Part shown: piece after piece, positions 50,816 through 61,489 of the stretch | How positions within the stretch are numbered: the stretch's first letter is position 1 | How the letters are laid out: each line of letters begins with the position of its first letter | DNA from: Toxoplasma gondii ME49 | Lineage: Eukaryota > Apicomplexa > Conoidasida > Eucoccidiorida > Sarcocystidae | Assembly: GCF_000006565.2 (NCBI RefSeq) | Contig: NC_031475.1 | Location: 3,497,189 to 3,561,188 of the forward strand | Direction of reading: 5' to 3' | DNA length: 64,000 bases | Position numbers and translations under genes: made by a program | The notes under the pieces: model-generated | Databases searched by the model: none | Told to the model about the DNA's origin: nothing | The model's input: the letters and a program-made list of their open reading frames with translations, nothing else

Positions 50816-53800
50816 TTACGAGCTACCGCTGCTCTTGCTCTCCTCTTCCGAATTCTTCAGCGACTCCACGCGCTGAGCCTGAGACAAAGATAAAAATCAG
50901 AAAAAGTCGACAAAAATAAAATTAAAAGAACAAAAATACGCAAAAAGTAAACAAAAATCGGAGAACATCAACTCAAGCAGTGAACGGCTCCTGTCCTTCT
51001 GCGCACCTTGTCAGCGCCGCATACTTGCGTCCCGATGTTGCTAAATGTGAAAATTTTAAATCGACTGGAGAACACTCCGCAGTCTACTGAAAGCCTTCAG
51101 TGACAAACCGAATCCCCAGCAAAAACAAAAAATCTGCCGCTGAAATAACCCGGTCCATCTACACGTATGTATGTACGGATAAAATCTGTGCATGCATATG
51201 CGCACACGTATTTAGATATACTCATGCTTTCACATGTATATATCCCCAAACCCTAATGTCTATCTATCTATATATATATATATACATACATATGAAGACA
51301 TGAGGAGCACGCATTTGCCGTATCTCTACACACAGACACACGCACGTATACATATGTAAGTGTATGTATGCATATTTGTACCTTTACAAACCTAATTATT
51401 TGCTAATGTGTTTATGTGTAAATTCATGTATACACAAAGAACATGCGTTTGACACAGGATGCTCATTAAATGCGTATACGTATACCTACGCACACCTACA
51501 AGTTAACGCATACATACAAACGCACATTTATGTATAAATACATATAAGGAAGACGGCACGCGCAACTGGATTTTACCTCTTTCTCGAGACGGTCCTCGTC
51601 GAGGAAGTAGAACTGTTCTTTTTTCACAACCGCTACCTCGATGTGGCGGTGTCCAGCCTCCACAACTTCCATGAGGGCGCCGACGGCCAAGTGAACTGCG
51701 CCGTCCTCATCCAGATCCGGTGCGTAATTCTTTTCCAAGTACTCTTGGACAGTCTGTAGATTGAAGGCACATAACGGCGTCTCTCAAATCGAATACGCTT
51801 CCGCGAAGGCCGCCTTTTCGCAGAAGACAACAACTCCTCAAGCCCATGTGGGTACTTGTTTGCATATTTCTCTACTTCTTTCCCTCCAGTGTGTGTACGG
51901 AGAGGAAAGAGTTGACGAATTCCAGGCATCTCAGCAGCTGTGAAGAACGATTCAGTCGTGAAACCATGCAAATCAGCGCACATGGATACCCCAGACACTT
52001 CGACCGTGGAACGAGTGCATTCCACCTTTGCACGCTCGCATAAATATCAATACATGTCTATATAAGTATATTTTTAGGTAAATATGGATATATGCATATG
52101 TATGTATATGCATATGCATATACACACGCACAGTGTGCATGTTCAGATACGCTCCTTCACAGTAGCCCCAGAGTCAGAAAACGCAGAATGAGAAACTCTC
52201 TGCTTCTGCAGAGAGCGACGAAGAGAAGCCTCCCCTGCGTGTGTTTTCCAGCGAGGCAGCGAGGAATTCGTGAGAGTTGCATGCAACATTTTTGAGTCCT
52301 GGAAAAAGAACTCAGTTCGTTCAGGAAACGTTGAGTGAAATACTTCAAAGTCTTCTCCTCTTCGGCACCCTTTACGACCAGCCTTTTCTGCGCAAGTGAG
52401 AGGTCCTGAAAAGCGTGAAGAGCGCCGCGCGTCTCAGTTTTTCCTTGTCCCTTTCGAAAAGCTTGTTCCTCTAAGGACGAGGGTATATTGATCACATACA
52501 CGCGCGCGCCTGCGTTTCAGGCGTTGTTTCTCGGCGATGCGAGAAACACAAGAACCGAGAAACTACGCCCAGAACCACACCAACGTGAAATACTCTCAAA
52601 GCCGTATTCCCTGAAACCTGGCAATCTTTGCGCCTCGTTTCAAGCAGTCCTCTCGCGAGGAGGAGGGTATGCAGCAGTCACGAAGACAGGAACTGTGAGT
52701 ATCTCGGAACTGGAGAGAGTTCTGTTCAGCGACTCAGGTGCAAGGAATTCAGCGAGAAAGGAACCTCTCTTGTTCCGCAGACCTGGAGTCACAAACCAAG
52801 TGTTCGTCGCACGGCTGCGTCTCTGTCGAGTCAGTTTTGCGTGATGCTAACAGCTCATCGAGTTCTTCGCAGTCCGAGGCATTTGAGAAACAGGTTCTAA
52901 CAGTGTCCACCTTTCGTCGAACAACTCACTCGGTAGTTCTTCCCCATGGCTTGCGCCTTCCACTTCGCACAGATCCCAGAAGGCTCTGTTTGATAGAGAG
53001 CAATCGATCCATCGTGTTCCGCTCCCGCGATCAGGCAGCTGAGTCCGAAGGGCCGTACTCCTCCGCGATGCGTGTATTTCTGTAGAAGAAAAAGGAATCC
53101 CCACCACATGCGCGTCTGCACAGCCTCCGAAACTCATGCTCAGATCACACAAAAAGCAATTCATACATACATAGATACATTGATACATACATACACACAT
53201 ATACATATATATATATATATATATATACATGCATACATACATATATAGGATTATAAAGATGGATTGTAAAGATGTGTGTGTGTGTGTAAATGTGAATGTG
53301 CAAATAGACATAACTATGTATATATGAATATGAATATTATATATATAAATATATATATAAATATATCGTGAAGTTCCGGTGAACTCGAGTGCGGGATGGA
53401 CCGCGACTGAGACGGGATGCTTCTCCACCGTAAGCTGCAGACGGGGGTCTTCCAGCATGTTGGTTGTCCTGTATTTGTCTGTCGAGGAATTCTGGACATC
53501 TCCGAGTCTACCTGCTGCACTTGTGCAATGAACTTGGAGATGTAGTCGACAGAAGGCGCCGTCGCAGTGTTGAGGCGGTAAGACTGACACTCCACCCTGG
53601 TCTTGTTGATCAACACCCGCGCGTCTGCGTGAAGCCCCGCAAACGCGAGACAGAGGTTCTCGTCGAGCATCACGACTTTCCGAGCAGTCCTGAAGAAACG
53701 CAGTTCGTCTGCGCCGTGGAAAGAAACGTGGACGGTCCTCACTTTCCAGAACGACAAAAAAGAAGCCTCTCCGACATTCTCAAATATTCAGTTCAACACC

Positions 53801-54728
53801 TCCACACTCTCGCATATCCAGAGACAGCATACACGCACATACATGTTTTTGTACATACATGTATGGTTATATATACATATATACGGTTATACACCGATAC
53901 ATGTGTGTATAAACGTATATATAAACATATATATATATATATATAAATACCGAATGTACAGGCGGGTCTCCAGGCGGAGTGAAGCAGACGATGGAAGAGA
54001 GAAATGTGGCTAGCCTGGACAAGAAAATGTTTGTTTACCGAGGCTCTTGAAGTCTCGCTGCCGCTTTCTTTTCAACTGCAAGGACGACAAGATCTTTCCC
54101 CATGACTCCGACGGCACATCCTCCTCGTCGAACAGCCTCCATGGCGTACTCGACCTAAAACGCAATTCACTCGTATACGAAACTCACGAAGTTGTTCACC
54201 GAAAATCCCCAACTCTGAATATACACAGATAAATATATATATAAATATACGCATAAACAGAGATGAATAGAGAGGGTAGGTGTGTGTCGACATTTGCATG
54301 TAGATACACATACATATATATATATATATATAATGTTCACAGGACTTTATTTGCGTCGGATATCGATGTAAATAAGAACTTCCCATTTTGCACGCACCCG
54401 CCCATGTGTTGAATTTCTTCCAAAAGGAGGTAACAAAGACTTTCTTGAGGGTCCCTCAAGAGAGCAGACTGAACTATGCATGTATACGCATATGCATGTG
54501 TGTATGAAGGTCCATCTCTCTATGTATAGATATCTATTGCATTACATGTGTGTACATCGGTAAATACACGGAGATATATCGGCAGTTTCGTCGGATTTTC
54601 TGTGCTTTAAGAGATGCGTCTTTTTTTCAAGCTTTTGAGTTGACGAACCTCCCGCTTTGTGCTCTGAGACAAACCTGGAGAAGGTGCCCGTCTGGGGAGA
54701 AGACTGTGATGGCGCGGTCGTAACTCAT
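50816..54728 (-). CDS. PSMA7: 20S proteasome subunit alpha-4 (PSMA7/Pre6 type)
   Basis: A structural alpha-ring subunit of the 20S proteasome, which gates the chamber and contacts regulators; it has no catalytic threonine. Six minus-strand exons: 54728-54675, 54154-54039, 53689-53512, 53079-52930, 51753-51577, 50878-50816. They total 246 codons (245 aa), the usual length, with phases intact. The N-terminal gate sequence [17 protein letters not shown] continues into [11 protein letters not shown] across the first junction. Then come [69 protein letters not shown], and [15 protein letters not shown] near the C-terminus, ending in an acidic, Ser-rich tail. The [11 protein letters not shown] start and KNY-acidic segment fit alpha-4 rather than other alpha subunits. 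The first donor is GTTTGT rather than GTRAGT. Introns 1-5 are loaded with AT and ATAC repeats. Confidence 0.95.
51140..51560. repeat. imperfect ATAC/TATA repeat cluster in proteasome alpha-4 intron 5
   Basis: A dense run of TATA, ATACAT, GTATGT and TATCTATC words, including a TA run around 51268-51284. It lies inside the intron 50879-51576. Confidence 0.75.
53162..53370. repeat. (ATAC)n, (AT)n and (TG)n repeats in proteasome alpha-4 intron 3
   Basis: Starts with imperfect ATAC repeats, then a perfect AT run at 53205-53227, a TG run near 53275-53287 and further TATATAAA words. All of it lies within the intron 53080-53511. Confidence 0.8.
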
Positions 54729-57502
54729 GGTGGCGAGGGAGGGTGAAAGCGTTTTCAAGTCGTTTTCTTCGAGTTCACACGAGAAACAGAGGATCCGTCG
54801 CCGTCGGAGTTTCTCCGTCGCCGAAGACGACCTGTCTCGGTGGACTGTCGAGGAGAGAAAACGTTTGAGACCGGAGCAGAAGAGCTCGAAGACGACGTCT
54901 CTCGACTCCCTCCAGAGCTCAGCTGTCGCGACACCGAGCGAGAGAGGCGCACCCGAGAGAGCTTCGCTTCAGAAGAGAAAATTTGGAAGTTTGGCTGGCG
55001 AACGGAGGTAGCTGTCCGTCTTCAGAAGAGCTCCATGTCCAGACAAGACGCGTGGAGAGCGAGCTGGAAGACGTTTGAGCAGAAGATCCTCGCGGTTTTC
55101 CACAAGTGTGTCGACAAAGAGAGCGAGGCAGCGAACCACGCGAGAAGACAGAGACGAGAAGAGAGGCCGTAGGTCGGGATAGCCGCGAGCAGGAAACGGA
55201 GGAGAACGAGGACTCTCTCCTGCTGCGTTCGCGAGACAGGCGGCGATGGAGTTCTTTGCTGAGCCCTTTTTCTCCAGAAAATGCGCGCAGAGATGTGGAA
55301 ACAGCGAGTCTGAGACAGGCAGAAGGTCGGGACAGAGGTCGTGGAGAAAAACGAAGAAACAGGAAGGGTGCAGCAAGACAACCACACCAGTTGAGGGGTC
55401 TCTCAACGGCCGCAGAGCAGACAGAGATTCAGACTGGCCTCAGAGGAGTCACGGTGTTCTCGCAAAGGACGACAGAATTTCGCGGGACAGCACGCAGTGT
55501 GTATGGTGTCCATCGGAAGAGACGGCGTTCTGTGTGCGACGACTTTTGCAGGTCTTCTTTTCTCTCTCGAATGCGCGCAACCGTCCTCTCGACCGCGGCG
55601 GCGCTCCTCCTCAGGCGTTTGGAACGCGCCGCCTTTTTCTGGAGAAAGTCGCGCCTCGTCGAACAGCTTCTCTCCTCCGAGTTCTGCAAACTCTTCTCCG
55701 CGCGCGGAAAAGCCGGAAATCCTCGTCTGTACACACTGCAAACTCTCCAGTTCCAACGGCTGCTCGAAGGCAGGTGCGAAACTCTCCCCTTTTTTAGCTG
55801 CGTCTAGAGCCCCCCCCCGGTGCCTGCCTGATGTCCATCTGCACATCCACGTTTTCTCGCGGACAAATAAGTATATCTGTGCATGCGTAGGTGTACATCT
55901 CTTTGTCTGCAAGGGGCAAAGGTTTTGAGGCCGACGACTGCTGTGTGCTCGGATCCGTGGAAAGCAGAGAGAGCAGTGAGTGGAGAAAGAGCCGCCGCCG
56001 TCCGTCACATCTTCACTTCTCGCCTGCCGCAGGCGAGAGAGGCATTCGGATTTTGCACGGTGGATAAGCCGACGCTCGGCTGCGAGGCGTTTGTTCTCAG
56101 AGGCGCGTTGGCGTTTGGTTTTTTGCCTGCAACTCGTGGAGAATTCCCGGTCAAAAGCTTCTTGGAAAGTTCTCTGGAAGTGTGCAGTGCCGACTGCGAG
56201 GCGCTCGACAGTCGGGAAACGCAGGCTGCAGAAGACAAGAGAAGCTTGCGGTAGAAGGGAGAAGAAGACGTCTTGAAACTCAAATCGCATCTATCTTCGA
56301 CATGAATCTCCAGTTTCCTCGGCCTGTCTCCCCGAAAACACTCACCCGCCAGAAATCGCGAGAGCCGAGCTGCATGTCCATCTGAACAGCTCGCTTCCCC
56401 TGTCCGGCTTCTGTAAGCAAGTCTCGACAAACAAGGCTTTGCAAAGACTGTAAGTCTGTGCGGATAGAAGTTTGTGCGAGCAATTATGAGAAACGCGTTG
56501 AAGAAGCTCGGAAGCTTCTGTCGGTGGACAACCGGATCTTCGCTCTTCCTCATACCCCATTCGAGGCTGCGCTGGACATGAAGACGCCAGTCTTCTCGCT
56601 GTCGAGCTTCCGTGAGTCTCAGCCGGTCCTTCTCCGTCGGACATCTGTTCTCTCTACTGGTTCAGCCTTTGTTCGTCGCGACCTGCAAAAACGCCACAGT
56701 TCTCTTCGCTCTCGAAAACGCCGGAGTTGGTCCGTGTATCTGAGTTCCGTTTCCTCTGGTGCTCTCCTTCTCGCGCGCTCGCCGTCTCCACGGCCGCGCC
56801 TTTCCGCGCGCGCTCGCCTCGTCTTGTGCAATTGTAAAAAACGCCTGTCTGAATGCCCTTCTTCCCCCGCTCCCCGCGGCCGCCCAACTGGCTCTCTGCA
56901 ACCGTCGCGAAGCGTGAGTGCTCGTTTCCACGGCGTCACCTCGAACAGTAGGCGTCTTCGTCTCCTCTCCCATCTTCTGTGAACCGTTTACGGAGGCAGA
57001 GAACGCAGGCAGGTGTGCATCGAATCTTGAACGCGCAGCTGTGTAATTCGAAGCGCCTCAACCTGCGCGTTGGGACCTCATCCCCTCGCCGCATCGCGCT
57101 CTCGGCTTCTGTCTAGACACTCCGGATCAACAGCTTCGTCTCCAGTCGACTTTCGCGGTTGGGCGCGCGTCGCTTCTCGGAGAGAGTGCAAGAGGTGCAT
57201 GCGCCTTTGGTGGCTTGCGCGCGCAAGCCTGAGGCCGACGCGCGGAAACTGGCCGCTGGACAGGGTGCAGCTCTGCGCTCGGATCCCTCTGTACACAGCT
57301 GGCCTCTGACTTTCTTCTCTCGCATCGCGTCTTCTTGCCCCCTTCGCCACTTTGGCTCCTCCCCGTCGAGTCCTTCCGCCTTTCGCGGTCTTCCCTCTCC
57401 GCAGACGAAGGCAACTCTGGCCTGGTTCTCCTCGGCTTCCAGTCCTCGTCTGCTCGCCTTCTGCCGAAAGATCGATTCTGAAAGTACCCCAGCAACTGCA
57501 CA
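54729..57502. other. intergenic region between alpha-4 and Rab1, with a candidate gene inside
   Basis: The alpha-4 promoter should lie near the left end and the Rab1 promoter near the right end. The sequence is GC-richer than the flanking introns, and open frames overlap on both strands in several frames. Codon and splice evidence favours a minus-strand gene starting near 56579, listed separately. The stretch 54969-55406 (minus) is also open and protein-like and could be its 3' part. Confidence 0.4.
56009..56579 (-). CDS. 5' part of a probable helical-protein gene, unrecognised
   Basis: Proposed minus-strand exons are 56579-56556 (starts MSSAASNG), 56447-56346 and 56173-56009, all in phase 0. 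The donors are GTATGA, GTGAGT and GTGACG. The joined translation is protein-like: SLQSLVCRDLLTEAGQGKR, then MQLGSRDFWR, then a long basic amphipathic stretch ending in HRAKSECLSRLRQ, which looks like a coiled coil. No domain is recognised. The downstream exons could not be fixed, because several frames stay open between 55990 and 54970 and the splice choices are ambiguous. The gene would run toward alpha-4 and start about 0.9 kb from the Rab1 start, giving a bidirectional promoter. Other phase-consistent models of the same exons exist (a start at 56644 in another frame). The whole call may be wrong. Confidence 0.33.
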
Positions 57503-57680
57503 ATGGCGGCAGGCAGACCACGGGACTAGTGAGTCTCTTGCACAGCGAGCAGAATCCGGTTCTCCAACGTCACAAACATACACTTAGAAAGAGACAGAGA
57601 TGGTCGACAGAGCAACGCACATATATCCACATACCTGTAGGTGACACTCCATACATAACTTCATACGTACGTACACATGT

Positions 57681-57722
<42 letters not shown>

Positions 57723-58512
57723 GTGTGTTTCTGTATGTATTGAGTCGTGGAGAAAGATATCTTCTCTACGAGGTGGCTACGAGTACCTTTCAGAAGAGTA
57801 GAGGAGAAGAAAATGACACTCGCGGAATGCATGTCTTGATGAGAATCCTTAGTGAGTTGAAGACGCGAGTCTCCTCGTGTTCTCTGTCGGAAAGAAAAGC
57901 TTCTGTGGCCGTAATCAGGTGTATATGGCCATCTCAGCTTTTTTCAAAAAATCGCAAATGTTCCCTTTTGCTCGACTCAAGTTACAGGCTGTCTATACTC
58001 TCCAGTTCTTAAGATCCATGGATATTCAGATATATATACGTCTATGTATAGATATTTAGATAAACAGATGGGGATATGTAGATGCATACATATATATATA
58101 TATATACGTATTTATAGGGATTTAGGTCGAGATATAGATAGATATAGCGAGAGAGAGAGAGAGAGCTAGACAGGCGCATGTAGGTCCAAGACTCACTTCC
58201 ATTAGGCAGCAATTACGGGTGTGTTTCTTTTCGTCGAAAAGAAGAAGAAGGGCGGACTCGCCGAGACAACTAAATTCAGGTTCGCCTCTGGAAAACGCGT
58301 CTTTAGACCTCTGCCCGGGGTGTACGTACAGCGACCACCTCTTCAAGCTCGTCCTTATCGGCGATTCTGGTGTCGGCAAGTCCTGTCTTCTGCTCCGGTT
58401 TTCCGTGAGTCTTCAGGAAACGGATGCCTTCTGTCTTTCTGTGTGTTTTTCTCTGCCTTCGTCAAAGTGGATGTGCTGTCCGTCCTCTCTAACTCCGCAT
58501 ACAAATAGATGT

Positions 58513-58559
<47 letters not shown>

Positions 58560-61450
58560 CGTACAATACGTGCTTGTAAGCAAATGGATATCTCTTCATG
58601 TGTATAAGTATCTATGTAAGAGTGTCTGTGTTCCCTGTGACTGCTCGTACCACCATATGTGTATGTATGCATTTACGATATATATATATATATATTTGTA
58701 TGTATGTGTGTATATTGTGGAGCAGATGTTGGTAGGTAGAGAACTGTGTGCATGTGCAAGTCTTTGTCGGAGAGTGGCCAGGTTTTTTGATTTGAATTTT
58801 GCGCAGATGTTCGGGCACAGAAAACGACGGGGTAGAGAGAGTGTTTGCTTTTCGAGGCGCAGCGGTTGAGCAGCTCGTGTACAGACACATGCGCATGCAT
58901 TTGCACTTTAGCAAGTACTGGAAAAGTTCATTTTCGTTGTGCGTGTGCGCCGTCTGTCGCTGCTTTTAGAGTGTCTACAGGGTGAGCTGCGTTCTTCGCT
59001 CTTCTGCCTGCAGGACGATGCCTTCACCGAGAGCTACATCACCACAATCGGCGTCGACTTTGTATGTTTTCTTGCTCTTCCACTCTTTTCTCTCTGTGTC
59101 AGTCGTCTCTCTTCTCTCTGTGTCAGTCGTCTCTCTCTTCTCTCTGTGTCAATCGTCTCTCTCTTCTCTCCGTCAGTCTCCTCTCTCGGTGTCTTTCAGA
59201 TCCTCCTCGGATGTCGCTGTCCTCCGCGTTTATGAGGACAACTTTGTTAATCGACTTGCTTCCTCAGAGACTCGTTGTTGCGCTTCCCCCGCTTTCCTCT
59301 CTCTTTCGCTGCTTCCTCGGAGGGCCAGACGCATGCGCCATGTCTCTTCCGCGTGTGTCTGTGTCTTCTTCGCAGAGATTTCGCACGATCAATGTGGACA
59401 ACGAAATTGTCAAGCTTCAAATCGTCAGGAAATCCACTGGAATTCCAAACAAGTCTCCACATAAAAAGACACTTGTAGATACTTCCTCTCGCATACGCAT
59501 CCGAACACACACACACACACGCACCTATACACATGCTTACCTATATCTTTGCATCGATCTGTACAGATGTATATCTATACATATATACATATATACACAT
59601 ATGTATGGATACTTCTATCTATCTCTACATCTCTCTCTCTATATATATATATATGTATGCATGTGCATACGAATGCATCTATATTCAGACATATTGCTAG
59701 CATACGCACATATGCGTGCATGTCGTCACGTTTGCGCATGTCGTTAACGTTCCGTTTTTTGTTGGAAGCGTTTTCTGAGGGGGGTGGTGGAGAGAGTGGA
59801 GGGACCTGCGTCTTCTCTGGAGTGGATGTGAGTCGGCTTTTTTTTCTCCGCATTGCTGCTGTCTCGACTGTGCCGCGGAGTCGCTTTCGCGTGCCGGACG
59901 CTCTCCACTTGCTGCTTCGTTTGTTGCATGCAGTGGGACACAGCGGGGCAGGAGCGCTTCCGGACGATCACCAGCGCGTACTACCGCGGCGCAGACGGCA
60001 TTGTGCTCGTCTACGACGTGACTGACCGCGAGTCGTTTTTGCACGTCGACGAGTGGCTGGCAGAAGTCAACAGGTGCGTTTCGCTCTCTCTCTCGGCTGG
60101 TGCGAGGTTCAGGCTCCGCAGTCCTGCCTCTCGCGCAGACAACTCCTCCGAACGCCGCTCGCCGAGCGCCTCCGCAGGAAGACGCAGAGGTCCGCGGAAG
60201 CCGAGTCGGCGCCGAGGAGAGCGGGGAAACCGAGGGAGGCCGAGGAGCGAGGCAGAGGGCAGCAACGCATGCAGGGCAGAGCGGCAGCAAGAAACTGAGA
60301 GAGGTGGAGAGGAGAGGAAGAAGACAGAATCCGAGAAAGACTGGCAGAGAGAAGGGCGTCGCAGAGGAGACTGTGTGCACACCCAGCGAGGCCGGGGGAG
60401 GGGGGGGGTGCGAGACTCAGAGAGTTCTTCCCGATATGCCTTTCCTGGACCGAGACACCATCTCTTGCTGACATGCATGCATGCAGATACGCAAACGAAA
60501 ACACTTGCAAGATCCTCGTAGGAAACAAATGCGAGAAGGCAGACGATCGCCAAGTGTCAGTTGAAGAAGGCCAGGTAACGCCTGAAGAGATGTCGCTTCT
60601 CGCTCCACATTATACTGGGTTCCTCGTTTTTCTAAGCGACCGACGGGGGAGGGTGAAGAAGCGATTTGGAGGAAGCAAACAAAAGGCGACGGCTGAGGGT
60701 GTGTTCAGCCACACTGGTTGAATTCTCTAATTCTCGTGATGCATCGGGAGAAAACTGGTAAAAGACTGATGTCTTGGGAAATCCTGAGAAGACGCGTCTT
60801 TCCTCTCCCGCGTTGTTTTTTCGTCCCCCCTCACTCTGCGTCTCGTTTCTCTTTCTTCCCTCAACAGAGAAAGGCGGAAGAGCTTGGTATTTCCTTCATC
60901 GAAACATCAGCGAAGAATGCGATCAACGTGGACGAGGTGAGACGTGTGTTCTCTCTGGTTGGCCGTCGCTCTTCTGTCTCTCTGCAGAGTTCCTGTTTCC
61001 GCGTTCTCGCTTGCGCACTGTTGAAGTTCTCAGACCTTCACTTTTCTCCAGCTGCTGCACAGAACAAGGCAGAGAAAAGCAGAGCAGTGTCACAGCGTTT
61101 CTTCGCACTGGTCGTTCCTGTGGGTCGCGTTCCGGTCGGTCAGAGAACGTCTCTACTCTCGCTGGAGAATGCCGTTTTTCTCGTAGATCAGTGCAACTCT
61201 GAGACGCGTTCCCGCACGCGACAGCTCTCGCGGAACACCGTCTCGACAGTCTGCATTCTCTTGAACGGGCGGCGTTGGGGGATTTTCTCAAGAAATGTGT
61301 GTTCTCGTTCTGAGCCGGCAGAAAAAAACTCAACAGAAACAGGTCTTCCGCAAAGAGGCTTGCAGCGTTTCTATCTCGGTTCATATTCCCCTTGCAGCCA
61401 GACTCACGTCTGCTTACCTATCCATATATATATATATATATATGTATGTG

Positions 61451-61489
<39 letters not shown>

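Noticed and set aside
56349..56450. Plus-strand translation containing AELHVHLN, like the metal-binding start of adenosine deaminase
   Set aside because: None of the later deaminase motifs (HAGE, RIGHG, TDDP types) appear downstream before the Rab1 gene, and there is no room for a domain of about 350 residues. The minus-strand reading is more protein-like.
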